Of a stretch of DNA of 64,000 nt, positions 35,826 to 45,005 are shown piece after piece (within the stretch, counting starts at the first letter, position 1; each line of letters opens with the position of its first letter). The notes under the pieces are model-generated. The model was not told the DNA's origin. It made no database searches and saw nothing but the letters and a program-made list of their open reading frames with translations. Source of the stretch: Ga0077527 sp945862135 (lineage in GTDB: Bacteria; Pseudomonadota; Gammaproteobacteria; Burkholderiales; SG8-41); the NCBI GenBank assembly GCA_964203275.1, contig CAXNMF010000004.1:1-64000 (forward strand). Reading direction: 5' to 3'. A program made the position numbers and the translations under genes.

Positions 35826-36983
35826 ATGTACACAGGGGTTCTGGATTTACCGTGGTGGGGCTATATCGCTTATACCCTCATTCTCACTCACATCACGATC
35901 GCAGGCGTCACCATTTACCTGCATCGGCATTCAGCACACCGTGCGCTGGATCTGCACCCGATCCCGGCACATTTCTTCCGGTTCTGGCTGTGGCTGACGA
36001 CGGGCATGCTGACCAAACACTGGACAGCGATCCACCGCAAACACCACGCAAAATGCGAAACCGTCGATGATCCGCACAGCCCGCAGATCTACGGCATCCG
36101 CAAGGTGTTGCTGCAAGGCGCAGAACTGTATCGCAAGGAAGGCCGCAACCAGGAAACGCTGGACCGCTACGGCTACGGCACGCCCGACGACTGGCTCGAG
36201 CGCAACATCTACTGCCATGACCGCTGGGGCATCGCCATCATGCTGGTCACCAACGTGATCCTGCTGGGCCCGATCGGCATCTCCGTATTTGCCGTGCAGA
36301 TGCTGTGGATTCCCTTCCTGGCCGCCGGCGTCATCAACGGTATCGGCCACTACTGGGGCTACCGCAACTTCCAGCCGGCTGATGCCAGCACCAACATCAT
36401 TCCCTGGGGCATTCTGGTCGGCGGTGAAGAACTGCACAACAATCACCATGCCTATGCCACGTCGGCCAAGCTCTCCAACCGCTGGTATGAATTCGACATC
36501 GGTTGGCTCTACATCCGCATTCTTGAAACGCTGGGTCTTGCCCACGTCAAGAAAATCGCGCCGAAGCTGGTGCTCGACAACACCAAGACCAGCTGCGATC
36601 TGGCAACACTCCAGGCCGTGCTGACCCACCGCTACGAAGTCATCGCAAAGTATGCGACGTCACTGCGTCAAACCTGTGCCGGCGAACTGAAGGCACTCAA
36701 AGGCGCCGGCATCGACATGGGCAAACTCAAGCGCTGGTTGCGCATTGACAAGGCTGCACTGCCTGCCGCCGAACTGGAGCAGCGTGAAGCGGCGATTCGC
36801 CAGAGCAACACTCTGGCAACGGTCTACACCATGCGCGATGAACTGGCGCAGGTCTGGCAGCGCTCCACGGCCTCAAAAGAGCAACTGGTCAAGCAGCTGG
36901 AAGACTGGTGCCATCGTGCTGAAGCGAGCGGCATTGAAGCACTGCAGCAGTTCTCGCGACAACTGCGCTGCTACGCTGCCTGA
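35826..36983 (+). CDS. Fatty acid (acyl-CoA) desaturase
   Basis: 385-residue membrane di-iron enzyme. The three His boxes are visible: HRHSAH at residues 33-38, HRKHH at 70-74 and HNNHH near residue 205, with hydrophobic segments between. This order fits the delta-9 desaturase group that introduces a cis double bond into acyl chains. The C-terminal 130 residues form an extra helical domain rich in charged residues, larger than in minimal family members. A rho-independent terminator follows. Confidence 0.93.
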   Translation: MYTGVLDLPWWGYIAYTLILTHITIAGVTIYLHRHSAHRALDLHPIPAHFFRFWLWLTTGMLTKHWTAIHRKHHAKCETVDDPHSPQIYGIRKVLLQGAELYRKEGRNQETLDRYGYGTPDDWLERNIYCHDRWGIAIMLVTNVILLGPIGISVFAVQMLWIPFLAAGVINGIGHYWGYRNFQPADASTNIIPWGILVGGEELHNNHHAYATSAKLSNRWYEFDIGWLYIRILETLGLAHVKKIAPKLVLDNTKTSCDLATLQAVLTHRYEVIAKYATSLRQTCAGELKALKGAGIDMGKLKRWLRIDKAALPAAELEQREAAIRQSNTLATVYTMRDELAQVWQRSTASKEQLVKQLEDWCHRAEASGIEALQQFSRQLRCYAA

Positions 36984-37002
36984 CAGGCAACCAGCACCAA
37001 AC

Positions 37003-37032
37003 AAAAAGCCCGCTGAACAGCGGGCTTTTTTT
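37003..37032 (+). terminator. Rho-independent terminator after the desaturase gene
   Basis: AAAAAGCCCGCTG and CAGCGGGCTTTTT form a perfect stem, followed by more T. The A/T flanks make it usable in both directions. Confidence 0.9.
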
Positions 37033-37044
37033 ATCACTTCTTAC

Positions 37045-37072
37045 GCGGTGATTACTTGATCTTCGCTTCCTT
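37045..37072. repeat. Partial duplicate of the rpmG 3' end
   Basis: These 28 bp are identical to 37160-37187, which contain the stop and last codons of rpmG. The similarity fades on both sides. The minus strand would read CMKEAKIK and stop, against AYKEAKIK in the real gene. It lies beyond the rpmG terminator. Confidence 0.85.
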
Positions 37073-37116
37073 CATACACCACACCCCGGCAACTTCTTGA
37101 TTGGTGATTTTGCGGC

Positions 37117-37143
37117 AATAAAAAACCCGCCTGTCGGCGGGTT
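37117..37143 (-). terminator. Rho-independent terminator of rpmB-rpmG
   Basis: AACCCGCC (37124-37131) and GGCGGGTT (37136-37143) enclose a 4-nt loop. On the minus strand the stem is followed by TTTTTT. It lies about 25 nt past the rpmG stop. Confidence 0.9.
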
Positions 37144-37166
37144 CTTCATTGCCGCTTGCGCGGTGA

Positions 37167-37322
37167 TTACTTGATCTTCGCTTCCTTGTACGCCACATGC
37201 TTGCGCGCGACGGGATCAAATTTTTTGATCTCCATTTTCTCGGTCATCGTGCGTTTGTTTTTGGTGGTGGTGTAGAAGTGACCCGTGCCGGCGGTCGATT
37301 CGAGTTTGATTTTTTCACGCAT
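37167..37322 (-). CDS. rpmG: 50S ribosomal protein L33
   Basis: 51 residues beginning MREKIKLESTAGTGHFY and ending KHVAYKEAKIK, with TTTKNKR in the middle, the classical cysteine-free L33. It is 14 nt downstream of rpmB, the standard rpmB-rpmG pair. The absence of zinc-binding Cys places it in the C-minus form. Confidence 0.97.
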   Translation of the reverse strand: MREKIKLESTAGTGHFYTTTKNKRTMTEKMEIKKFDPVARKHVAYKEAKIK

Positions 37323-37336
37323 GATCGTTTCCTTGT

Positions 37337-37573
37337 TTAGACGCGCACGCCCTGCTCACGCAGGTCGGCGAGCACAACATCAATGCCCTTGCGATCAATG
37401 GTGCGCAGGCCGGCGGTGGATACACGCAGGCTGATCCAGCGGTTTTCGCTCTCTACCCAGAACCGGCGCTTTTGCAGGTTGGGGAGGAAACGCCGTTTCG
37501 TCTTGTTGTTGGCATGGGAAACGTTGTTCCCAACCATCGGCTTTTTGCCGGTGACGCAGCATACCCGTGCCAT
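37337..37573 (-). CDS. rpmB: 50S ribosomal protein L28
   Basis: 78 residues starting MARVCCVTGKKPMVGNNVSH and containing KRRFLPNLQKRRFWV. The ATG at 37573 matches all family members; the open frame to 37609 is upstream sequence. Confidence 0.97.
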   Translation of the reverse strand: MARVCCVTGKKPMVGNNVSHANNKTKRRFLPNLQKRRFWVESENRWISLRVSTAGLRTIDRKGIDVVLADLREQGVRV

Positions 37574-37693
37574 TTCAGTGCTCCGCAAATTCAGAAAAGG
37601 CGCGATCATACACTGGAATGACCCCCAGCCTCAACCCTTTCGAGCCCTGAATCGATCCGGTGCCAAAAACAATAGTTCAATAAAAACAATAAC

Positions 37694-38368
37694 TTACAAT
37701 AATCCACGCTCGGCGAACGACAAAGCACCGTCGCCTGCGACAACAAAATGGTCCAGTACGCGCACATCGACGAGCGCCAAGGCCTGTTTCAGCGCTACCG
37801 TCAGCGCCTCATCGGCCCGACTAGGCTCGGCAACTCCGGACGGATGGTTGTGGGCAAAAATAACCGCAGCGGCATTGAAATGCAGCGCCCGTTTCACCAC
37901 CTCCCGCGGATAAACACTGGTCTGGGTCAGCGTGCCGCGGAACAGTTCCTCCGACGCCACCACACGATGCTGGGCATCCAGAAAGACAGCAACGAACACC
38001 TCATGCGGTCGGGCATGCAACAGCAGCCGCAGATAGTCGCGCACTGCACCCGGTGCCGACATCGCAACACCGGCATCGAGCTTCTCACGCAGCGTGCGCC
38101 GCGCAATTTCCAAAGCCGCCTGGAGCTGCGCGTATTTCGCCGGCCCGAGTCCGGGTTCGGAACAGAATGATTCATTCGCGGCACCGGCCAATGCCGACAG
38201 CGAACCGAAGCGAACCAGTTGATCCCTCGCCAGTTCAACAGCACTTTTGCCTTTGACGCCGGTACGCAGAAAAATGGCCACCAGTTCGGCGTCGGAAAGG
38301 GCCTGCGGCCCCTTGGCGAGCAATTTCTCGCGGGGACGATCATCCAGCGGCCAGTCGGTAATCGCCAT
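37694..38368 (-). CDS. radC: RadC-family JAMM/MPN protein
   Basis: 224 residues: N-terminal helix-hairpin-helix-like part (DDRPREKLLAKGPQALSDAELVAIFLRTG) and the C-terminal JAMM domain with HNHPSGVAEPSRAD, giving the HxH...SxxD zinc site. Once linked to repair, the function is not settled. It is divergent from coaBC. Confidence 0.95.
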   Translation of the reverse strand: MAITDWPLDDRPREKLLAKGPQALSDAELVAIFLRTGVKGKSAVELARDQLVRFGSLSALAGAANESFCSEPGLGPAKYAQLQAALEIARRTLREKLDAGVAMSAPGAVRDYLRLLLHARPHEVFVAVFLDAQHRVVASEELFRGTLTQTSVYPREVVKRALHFNAAAVIFAHNHPSGVAEPSRADEALTVALKQALALVDVRVLDHFVVAGDGALSFAERGLL

Positions 38369-38483
38369 CTTGGTTTCTCCGGGGTTTATTCCAGAACGCG
38401 CCAGAAGCAGCCGCGGTTTACCCGTCGCAGGATTTGCAGTTACACTTGCCCTCCCCTTACGCCGAAAGCGCTAGGTCCCTGAT

Positions 38484-39695
38484 ATGCAAAGTAAAAATGA
38501 GCGCAAAAAAGTCCTGCTCGGCCTGACCGGTGGTGTTGCCGCGTACAAGGCCGCGGAACTGGTGCGCCGACTCGGCGACCGCAATATCGAAGTGCACGTG
38601 GTGATGACCGAAGCCGCCTGCGGCTTCATCACCCCGGCTACCTTGCAGGCGCTGTCAGGCCATCCGGTCTACACCAGCATGTGGGACGGCCGCATCGAAA
38701 ACGGCATGCCGCACATCGAGCTTTCGCGCGACAAGGAAGCCATCGTCGTCGCGCCGGCAACCGCAGACTTCATGGCCAAAGCTGCGCTCGGGCTGGCCGA
38801 CGATCTGCTGTCGACACTGTGCCTGGCGCGCGACTGCCCGCTGATCGTCGCTCCGGCGATGAACCGGCAGATGTGGGAACACCCGGCGACTCAACGCAAC
38901 GTCACGCAACTCAAGCGCGACGGCGTCACCATCCTCGGCCCCGACAGCGGTGATCAGGCCTGCGGCGAAACCGGCATGGGCCGCATGCTCGAACCCGATG
39001 CACTGGCCGAAGCGATCAGCGCCTTTCTCGCGCCGAAGATTCTCAAGGGCAAACGCGTGCTGATGACCGCAGGCCCGACCTTCGAACCGATCGACGCCGT
39101 GCGCGGCATCACCAACCGCAGCTCCGGCAAGATGGGTTATGCGCTGGCGCGTGCAGCGATTGCAGCGGGTGCCGAAGTCACGCTGGTCTCCGGTCCGGTA
39201 AGCCTGAATGCGCCCGTTGGCGCTGCGATGACACGCGTGCAGACCGCCGCAGAAATGTTCGAGGCGGTGAAGAAACATTCGGCAAAAGCCGACATCTTCA
39301 TCGGCGTCGCTGCGGTCGCCGACTACCGCAGCAGCGCGCCGCGCAAGCACAAGATCAAGAAAACCGAAGAAGACCAGTTGCATCTCAGCCTGCTGCCAAA
39401 CCCGGACATCCTCGGCTGGATCGCCTCGCGTCCTAAACCGCCGTTCTGTGTGGGCTTCGCAGCGGAAAGCCGCAACCTTGATGCCTATGCCGATGAAAAA
39501 CGCCGCCGCAAGAAAGTGCGGCTGATGATCGCCAATCTCGCGCAGAACGCCATCGGCGCCGATGACAATGAAGTCTCGCTGCTCGATGACAGCGGCACCC
39601 ACCGCCTGCCGCGCGCATCAAAGGATGTTGTCGCGCAACAGATCGTTGCGCACATCGCCGCGCTGTACGGCTCAAAACCGCGCAAATCGAAATAG
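38484..39695 (+). CDS. coaBC: Bifunctional phosphopantothenoylcysteine decarboxylase/synthetase
   Basis: Two steps of coenzyme A synthesis. The CoaC half (about residues 1-185) binds FMN: GLTGGVAAYKAAELVRRL, HIELSRDK with the catalytic His, APAMNRQMWEHPATQ and GDQACGETGMGRM, holding the active Cys. The CoaB half (about 190-403) has TAGPTFEPIDAVRGITN, RSSGKMGYALA and VGFAAES. 403 residues, as expected. dut follows. Confidence 0.97.
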   Translation: MQSKNERKKVLLGLTGGVAAYKAAELVRRLGDRNIEVHVVMTEAACGFITPATLQALSGHPVYTSMWDGRIENGMPHIELSRDKEAIVVAPATADFMAKAALGLADDLLSTLCLARDCPLIVAPAMNRQMWEHPATQRNVTQLKRDGVTILGPDSGDQACGETGMGRMLEPDALAEAISAFLAPKILKGKRVLMTAGPTFEPIDAVRGITNRSSGKMGYALARAAIAAGAEVTLVSGPVSLNAPVGAAMTRVQTAAEMFEAVKKHSAKADIFIGVAAVADYRSSAPRKHKIKKTEEDQLHLSLLPNPDILGWIASRPKPPFCVGFAAESRNLDAYADEKRRRKKVRLMIANLAQNAIGADDNEVSLLDDSGTHRLPRASKDVVAQQIVAHIAALYGSKPRKSK

Positions 39696-39749
39696 CAGGA
39701 TCGCAACAGCACTTGTTTGCGTCCCATCACGCCATCGCCCACCGCAACC

Positions 39750-40199
39750 ATGAAATCCATCGACGTCAAAATTCTCGACCCGCGTTTGCGCGACCAGTTG
39801 CCGCAGTACGCGACCCCCGGTTCCGCCGGCCTCGATCTGCGCGCCTGCCTTGATGCACCATTGACGCTGAATCCCGGACAGACTGCGCTGATTCCCGCCG
39901 GCATGGCGATCCATATCGCCGACCCGGGACTCGCCGCAATCATCCTGCCGCGCTCCGGCCTCGGCCACAAACACGGCATCGTGCTCGGCAACCTGGTCGG
40001 CCTGATCGACTCGGATTACCAGGGACAACTGTTCGTCTCGACCTGGAATCGCGGCCAAACGGCATTCACCATAAACCCTTTGGAACGTCTCGCGCAGCTG
40101 GTGGTCGTTCCCGTGGTACAGGTCGCCTTCAATGTCGTTGATGACTTCGAAGCCTCGCATCGCGGCGCCGGCGGTTTTGGCAGTACCGGCAAGGGCTGA
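39750..40199 (+). CDS. dut: dUTP diphosphatase
   Basis: 149-residue trimeric dUTPase with the five motifs in order: GSAGLDLRA, PRSGLGHKHG, GLIDSDYQG with the catalytic Asp, RLAQLVV and RGAGGFGSTG. The ATG at 39750 (MKSIDVKILD) matches family members. coaBC-dut is a common neighbouring pair. Confidence 0.97.
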   Translation: MKSIDVKILDPRLRDQLPQYATPGSAGLDLRACLDAPLTLNPGQTALIPAGMAIHIADPGLAAIILPRSGLGHKHGIVLGNLVGLIDSDYQGQLFVSTWNRGQTAFTINPLERLAQLVVVPVVQVAFNVVDDFEASHRGAGGFGSTGKG

Positions 40200-40202
40200 C
40201 CC

Positions 40203-40589
40203 GTGACAGCAACATCAGGCCTGGTGTTGTTCGCGCACGGTGCGCGTGATCCGGAATGGGCAGAGCCCTTCCGCGCCATCGCCGCACGTGTCACCGCAAC
40301 CCGCCCTGATCTCGCCGTCAAACTTGCATTCCTTGAATTCCAGGCACCGGCACTGGCTGACGCCATCACTGAACTGGTCGCCGCAGGTCACCAGCGCATC
40401 CGTATTGCGCCCTTGTTCATGGCGCAGGGCGGGCATCTGAAAAATGACGTGCCCAAGTTGCTGGACGGCATACGTGCCCGCCATCCGGCGCTGCAACTGG
40501 AACTGCTCCCCGCCATCGGTGACGTTGCCGAATTGCGCAACGCCATCGCCGACTGGTTGATCAAAGCCGCGCCGGGGATTTCTGCATGA
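40203..40589 (+). CDS. CbiX/SirB-type chelatase
   Basis: A short, single-domain 128-residue chelatase. GLVLFAHGARDPEW contains the metal-site His, and IAPLFMAQGGHLKNDVP the second His. Such proteins insert iron or cobalt into sirohydrochlorin and work as dimers. It begins at GTG 40203, 3 nt after dut, and overlaps the next start. Confidence 0.88.
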   Translation: MTATSGLVLFAHGARDPEWAEPFRAIAARVTATRPDLAVKLAFLEFQAPALADAITELVAAGHQRIRIAPLFMAQGGHLKNDVPKLLDGIRARHPALQLELLPAIGDVAELRNAIADWLIKAAPGISA

Positions 40590-41020
40590 AACGCCTGCTG
40601 CTGTGCCTGACCCTGTGTTTTGTCTGTCTGTCAGTGCAGGCGGCGATGCCGCTGGTCGAGCTGAATTTCGGAAAACATGTGCTGACAGCCGAAGTTGCCA
40701 GCAACGATCCCGACCGCATGCAGGGCCTGATGCACCGGCGCATGCTGCCGGAAAACCGCGGCATGCTATTTGTGTTCCCCAACATCGCGCAACACGGCAT
40801 GTGGATGATGAACACCTACATCCCGCTGTCCGTCGCCTTCATCGACGACAAAGGCGTGATCATCAACATCGAAGACATGCAGCCACACACCCGCGATGCG
40901 CACAACGCGAAGAAGCCGGTGCGTTATGCGCTTGAAATGAACCTCGGCTGGTTCCGCAAGCGCGGCATCGGTCCCGGCGCAAAACTCGAAGGGCTCGACA
41001 AGGTGCAGCCGCCGCGCTGA
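40586..41020 (+). CDS. DUF192 family exported protein
   Basis: 144 residues. A signal peptide ends near SVQAA, then the DUF192 fold: RMQGLMHRRMLPENRGMLFVFP, MWMMNTYIPLSVAFID and PVRYALEMNLGWF. Function unknown. It overlaps the CbiX stop by ATGA and is followed by a strong terminator. Confidence 0.93.
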   Translation: MKRLLLCLTLCFVCLSVQAAMPLVELNFGKHVLTAEVASNDPDRMQGLMHRRMLPENRGMLFVFPNIAQHGMWMMNTYIPLSVAFIDDKGVIINIEDMQPHTRDAHNAKKPVRYALEMNLGWFRKRGIGPGAKLEGLDKVQPPR

Positions 41021-41033
41021 AACTTCCAGTAAT

Positions 41034-41064
41034 AAAAAAAGCCCGGGAATCCCGGGCTTTTTTT
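41034..41064. terminator. Bidirectional terminator between the DUF192 gene and sodB
   Basis: GCCCGGG (41041-41047) and CCCGGGC (41051-41057) flanked by seven A and seven T serve both convergent genes. Confidence 0.93.
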
Positions 41065-41080
41065 CAGACTGCGTTGCCGA

Positions 41081-41662
41081 TCAGCCAAAGTTTTTCGAAG
41101 CGAAATCCCAGTTGGCAAGACTGTTCAGGAAAGTTTCGACAAACTTCGGACGCGCATTGCGGAAATCGATGTAGTAGGCATGCTCCCAAACGTCGATGGT
41201 CAGCAGCGCCTTGTCAGCCGTGGTCAGCACCGAACCGGCGTTGGACGTATTGACGAGGTCGACGCTGCCGTCAGCCTTTTTCACCAGCCAGGTCCAGCCC
41301 GAGCCGAAGTTGCCGACTGCGCTCTTGGTGAACGCTTCCTTGAAGGCGTCAAAGCTGCCCCACTTCTTGTCGATCGCAGCAGCCAGCGCACCCGACGGTT
41401 TGCCGCCGCCAGCCGGCTTCATGCTGTTCCAGAAAAAAGTGTGGTTCCAAACCTGTGCCGCATTGTTGAACACGCCGCCGGAAGATTTCTTGACAATGTC
41501 TTCGAGCGAGGCGTTTTCGAATTCGGTACCCTTGATCAGGCCATTGAGATTGGTCACATACGCCTGATGATGCTTGCCGTAATGGAACTCGAAGGTTTCT
41601 TTAGAGATGTGCGGCGCGAGAGCGTCCATGGCATACGGAAGTTGCGGCAGTTCGTGTTGCAT
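41081..41662 (-). CDS. sodB: Superoxide dismutase (Fe/Mn type)
   Basis: 193 residues. Metal ligands are seen in FHYGKHHQAYV (two His; the first region holds ligand 1), WNHTFFW and DVWEHAYYID. The Gln in the N-half of the Fe enzymes corresponds to GGVFNNAAQVWNHTF, favouring iron. The second ATG (41662) is chosen because AGAGGA lies 6 nt before it but abuts the ATG at 41668. Confidence 0.96.
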   Translation of the reverse strand: MQHELPQLPYAMDALAPHISKETFEFHYGKHHQAYVTNLNGLIKGTEFENASLEDIVKKSSGGVFNNAAQVWNHTFFWNSMKPAGGGKPSGALAAAIDKKWGSFDAFKEAFTKSAVGNFGSGWTWLVKKADGSVDLVNTSNAGSVLTTADKALLTIDVWEHAYYIDFRNARPKFVETFLNSLANWDFASKNFG

Positions 41663-41775
41663 GTTCATTCCTCTGTGGTTGTGCGGGGGAAACCGCGATG
41701 ATACGGGACATGGAGCCTGCGGCCAACCCGCCCCCCGGGAAAGGCCGCACCGCGATGCGGGTTTTCCTGCGGAAA

Positions 41776-41810
41776 AACAAAACGCCCGGGACCGGCCCGG
41801 GCGTTTTGTT
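41776..41810 (-). terminator. Terminator of the PuuD-like gene
   Basis: Perfect 15-bp arms, with CGCCCGGG and CCCGGGCG at the centre and a 5-nt loop, between two minus-strand genes. The minus strand ends in TTTTGTTTTT. Confidence 0.9.
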
Positions 41811-41828
41811 CAGTTACTGCGACTGCGA

Positions 41829-42416
41829 TCAGAGGCCGCTGTGCTGCTGGGCCACCATGCAGAACAGCATCGGAATCGACAGCATCGTGTTGAATCGGGA
41901 CGTCAGCATGGCCATGCGTGCGGCCTTGGCTTTGGCGTCGGCATCCACCTGAACGATGCCCAGCGCTTTTTTCTGATTGGGCCAGATGATGAACCAGACG
42001 TTGTAAGCCATGATCAGCGCCAGCCACATGCCGATACCGATGAACAGGTAACCCTCGCCGAACATCAAAGCCTTGGCCAGATACTGGCCCATGCTGGCCA
42101 CGAACACGCCGGTGACTACCGTGGCCAGTGCGGCCCAGCGGAACCAGAACAGCGCGACAGGCGCGATCACCTTGCTGATCGCCGGCTTCTGTTCATCAGG
42201 AATCTTCGACATCGAAGGAATTTGCACGAAATTGAAGTAATACAACAGTCCCACCCACATCAATCCCGACAGCACGTGCAGCCAGCGGAAGATGAACGCC
42301 CACCAGGCATGATCACCGGCGCCGCGGGCACCCGCGCCGCTGACCAGAATCACCAAAATCAGAAGGACAAAACCCGCAGCAACTGTACGACCCAAAGACT
42401 GGAATATGGCTCCCAT
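41829..42416 (-). CDS. PuuD-like (urate oxidase N-terminal) membrane protein
   Basis: 195 residues with about four to five hydrophobic helices. The segment FRWLHVLSGLMWVGLLYYFNFVQIP is characteristic of the membrane domain of PuuD-type urate hydroxylases, and WFRWAALATVVTGVF and YNVWFIIWPNQKKAL continue it. The catalytic cytochrome part of full-length PuuD is absent, so activity is doubtful. The ATG at 42416 is preferred over 42431 because GGAG lies 8 nt before it. Confidence 0.75.
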   Translation of the reverse strand: MGAIFQSLGRTVAAGFVLLILVILVSGAGARGAGDHAWWAFIFRWLHVLSGLMWVGLLYYFNFVQIPSMSKIPDEQKPAISKVIAPVALFWFRWAALATVVTGVFVASMGQYLAKALMFGEGYLFIGIGMWLALIMAYNVWFIIWPNQKKALGIVQVDADAKAKAARMAMLTSRFNTMLSIPMLFCMVAQQHSGL

Positions 42417-42560
42417 CGATGTTCTCCTCACTCAGATATTGCATCTGTTATGGGCCGGAATTGCGCACCCCCGTGAAACTACGGCGCAGTCTAGCATGTG
42501 ACCGATGGGAAATTCGCAGACCGGGAAGCCCGCGGAAAGAGACGGGAAATCGCCGGAAAA

Positions 42561-43529
42561 TCAGGCGGCAGCGAGACTGCCGGTTTCCACTGCGGCGATG
42601 GCTTTCGCCTGATTGAGGTCCTGCGCATAACCCGCACCAAAGAGGCAGCAGGCAATCTGGTTGGCAATCGGTGCCGGCATCGGAATGCGGCCTTCAAGCA
42701 CGCCGCTGATCCATTGCGCGGTACCTTTCAGATCCTGTGCGGCAGGCAGCGGATGTGCGCAACGGGGCGTTGCCTCGGCATCAAACAGCAGCCGCACCGT
42801 GCTTTCGGTAACCAGCGTCATCGCCGGGCGGCACTGCGCATCAACCACGGCATCACCGTCCAGCGATTCAAACAGCAGTGCCGTCGAACCCATTTCGCAG
42901 CACAACGACTGCAGCATGACGCACTCACGTGTATTGGATGCGGGGATCAATTGCAGCGCTTCTCCGCAAAACGGATCAACCAGCCGTGCAAGCAGACGCG
43001 CCAGCGTCCCGCCGCCGAGGCGGGCCCGCAGCGCAAGCAGATCGGCGATGGCCGGCGACACCGCGCCGGTCGGCACAAACGCTGGCTGGCCTGCACTCAG
43101 TGCCTGCTGCGCCTGCGCGAGGCTGGCGCAGGGCATGATGCCCAGTTCACGGAACAGATACGCCGACGCAACGCCGCCATCACCGCTCAGCGTGCCATGC
43201 GCCAGCACCGGTATGCCCAGTCGCTGCAGGCTGATCGCCAGCAACGGCGCCAGATTCGGTTGATTGCGTGCCGTGCCATACGCCGGCATCACCACTGGTC
43301 GCCATTGCGGCACCGGTGCGTTGACATGAAAAACGCGTGTCGACAACGCCGCGAGTACCCCATGCAGTTCAGGCTGCGTTAGCGCGCGCTGTTCGAGCAA
43401 CACCAGCAGGCCGCCCATTTCAAGGTCCGATACGCCGCCATCAAAGATGGCAGAGAACAATGTTTCGGCTTCATGCTCAGACAGCGACTGCTCGGCCATC
43501 AGCAGTTCGATCAGGTGTGCCCAATTCAT
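42561..43529 (-). CDS. ybiB: YbiB/TrpD2-type DNA-binding protein
   Basis: 322 residues of the anthranilate-phosphoribosyltransferase fold, but of the YbiB branch that binds DNA and is not a Trp enzyme: LAPLLAISLQRLGIPVLAHGTLSGDGGVAS, RARLGGGTLARLLARL and MLQSLCCEMGSTALL. GGAGGAG precedes the ATG at 43529 by about 7 nt. Confidence 0.85.
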   Translation of the reverse strand: MNWAHLIELLMAEQSLSEHEAETLFSAIFDGGVSDLEMGGLLVLLEQRALTQPELHGVLAALSTRVFHVNAPVPQWRPVVMPAYGTARNQPNLAPLLAISLQRLGIPVLAHGTLSGDGGVASAYLFRELGIMPCASLAQAQQALSAGQPAFVPTGAVSPAIADLLALRARLGGGTLARLLARLVDPFCGEALQLIPASNTRECVMLQSLCCEMGSTALLFESLDGDAVVDAQCRPAMTLVTESTVRLLFDAEATPRCAHPLPAAQDLKGTAQWISGVLEGRIPMPAPIANQIACCLFGAGYAQDLNQAKAIAAVETGSLAAA

Positions 43530-43745
43530 GCTGCGCTCCTCCGGTATAACGACCGTGAGTTTCTTGTGTGTTGTAGAGAGCAACCACCGTGCCATGTGCC
43601 GGATCGGCGATTCCCCCCGCAAATCGGGCACAATCCGGCCTTGATGCGCCACCTCGCGGTGCAGTTCACGCAGGTATCGCTTTATTTTGGTGCCGCAATA
43701 TTTATGCTGCAATGCAAGAAAAATCATCTGTAATAGGCTGATGAC

Positions 43746-44900
43746 ATGTGGTTTATTCCCATGACCCGCAACAATCCGTACTGCCTCGGTCGCTCGCTGT
43801 CAGAACTCAAAACCGAACTGATGCGCCGGGCGCGCAGCAAGCTGATGCCGATCGCCGGGGTTCCCGAAGCGGACGCAGAGGCCGTCATCAACAGCGTCGA
43901 CAATCTTGAGCGTGATGCCTGGGCACAGGCCTGGGCCGCCCGCGGCGATCTGCATCTGCAACGCGCCGATGCGCTTGTTGCCACTGACGCCAACGCGGCA
44001 CGCGATGCCTACCGCCTCGCCTGGCGGCTGTTTCACTACGCGCGCTGGCCGGTCGAGAACACACCGTTCAAGCGCTACGTCTATCCGCGCGCGCTGGCCG
44101 CCTTCCGCAACTACGGACGTATGCTCGACCCCGTCATGGAGATGGTGCACATCCCGTATGACAACCAGGTGATCACCGCTTACCTGCGCGTACCGCAGGG
44201 TCAACGCAAAGCCCCGCTGGTCATCGGCATCAGCGGTCTGGATTCGCGCAAGGAAGATGTCATGGTGCTGAGCGATGCCTATCTCGCACGCGGGATTGCC
44301 CTGCTCGCCATCGACATGCCCGGCACTGGTGAAGCACCGGTTGCACTTGCACCGGGGGCGGAACGCATGTTCAGCGCCGTGCTCGACTGGGTCGCCGGTC
44401 GCGACAACCTGGATGCTTCACGCGTCGTGGTCCAGGGCCGCAGCTGGAGCGGCTACTGGGCCGCACTGCTCGCCGTGACGGAACGCGAACGCCTGCGCGG
44501 CTCAGTGATGCACGGCGGGCCGATCCATCATTACTTCCAGCCACAGTGGCTGGCGCCGTCGCTGGAGTCACACGAGTACCTGTATGACTACCTGCCGGCG
44601 ACCGCCGCGCTGTTCGGCGTAGAAACCCTGGATGAAGTGCTGGCAACCGCACCTGCTTTTTCATTACAGCTGCGCGGTCACCTCGATCAGCGCGCAGCAC
44701 CGCTGCTGCTGATCAATGGTGCGCGCGACTCACAGATCCCCATCGCCGATGTCGAACTGCTTGCGGCGACCTATCCGGAGAGCACGGTGTGGATCAATCC
44801 CGACGGCGGTCACATGGGGCGCTCCGCAGATTGGAGCGGCAACCGCATTTTTTCGGAAGTCACTGCGCCGTGGCTGGAGCAACGGCTCGATTGCCGGTAA
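43746..44900 (+). CDS. FrsA/DUF1100-like alpha/beta hydrolase
   Basis: 384 residues. A helical N-terminal part (about 1-130) precedes the alpha/beta-hydrolase domain: the oxyanion region VIGISGLDSRKED, the nucleophile elbow VVVQGRSWSGYWAAL (GRSWSG, GxSxG type), a later Asp in INGARDSQIP and His in NPDGGHMGRS. It resembles polyketide-cleaving or pseudooxynicotine-type hydrolases. The substrate is not determined. Confidence 0.85.
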   Translation: MWFIPMTRNNPYCLGRSLSELKTELMRRARSKLMPIAGVPEADAEAVINSVDNLERDAWAQAWAARGDLHLQRADALVATDANAARDAYRLAWRLFHYARWPVENTPFKRYVYPRALAAFRNYGRMLDPVMEMVHIPYDNQVITAYLRVPQGQRKAPLVIGISGLDSRKEDVMVLSDAYLARGIALLAIDMPGTGEAPVALAPGAERMFSAVLDWVAGRDNLDASRVVVQGRSWSGYWAALLAVTERERLRGSVMHGGPIHHYFQPQWLAPSLESHEYLYDYLPATAALFGVETLDEVLATAPAFSLQLRGHLDQRAAPLLLINGARDSQIPIADVELLAATYPESTVWINPDGGHMGRSADWSGNRIFSEVTAPWLEQRLDCR

Positions 44901-44931
44901 CTCTGCAACCGACATCCCTCCCGCAAAAAGA

Positions 44932-44963
44932 AAAAGGGCGCACCGTTTCCGGTACGCCCTTTT
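44932..44963. terminator. Bidirectional terminator between the hydrolase and psiF-like genes
   Basis: GGGCGCACC and GGTACGCCC pair with one mismatch around a GTTTCC loop, with A and T flanks suiting both convergent genes. Confidence 0.8.
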
Positions 44964-45005
44964 GACTTCCTGCAGCCCGCAGGCCGCCGCGGTGTTGGGC
45001 TACGA

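Noticed and set aside
37045..37110. Second L33 gene
   Set aside because: Only the last few codons are duplicated; no start or upstream coding sequence exists.
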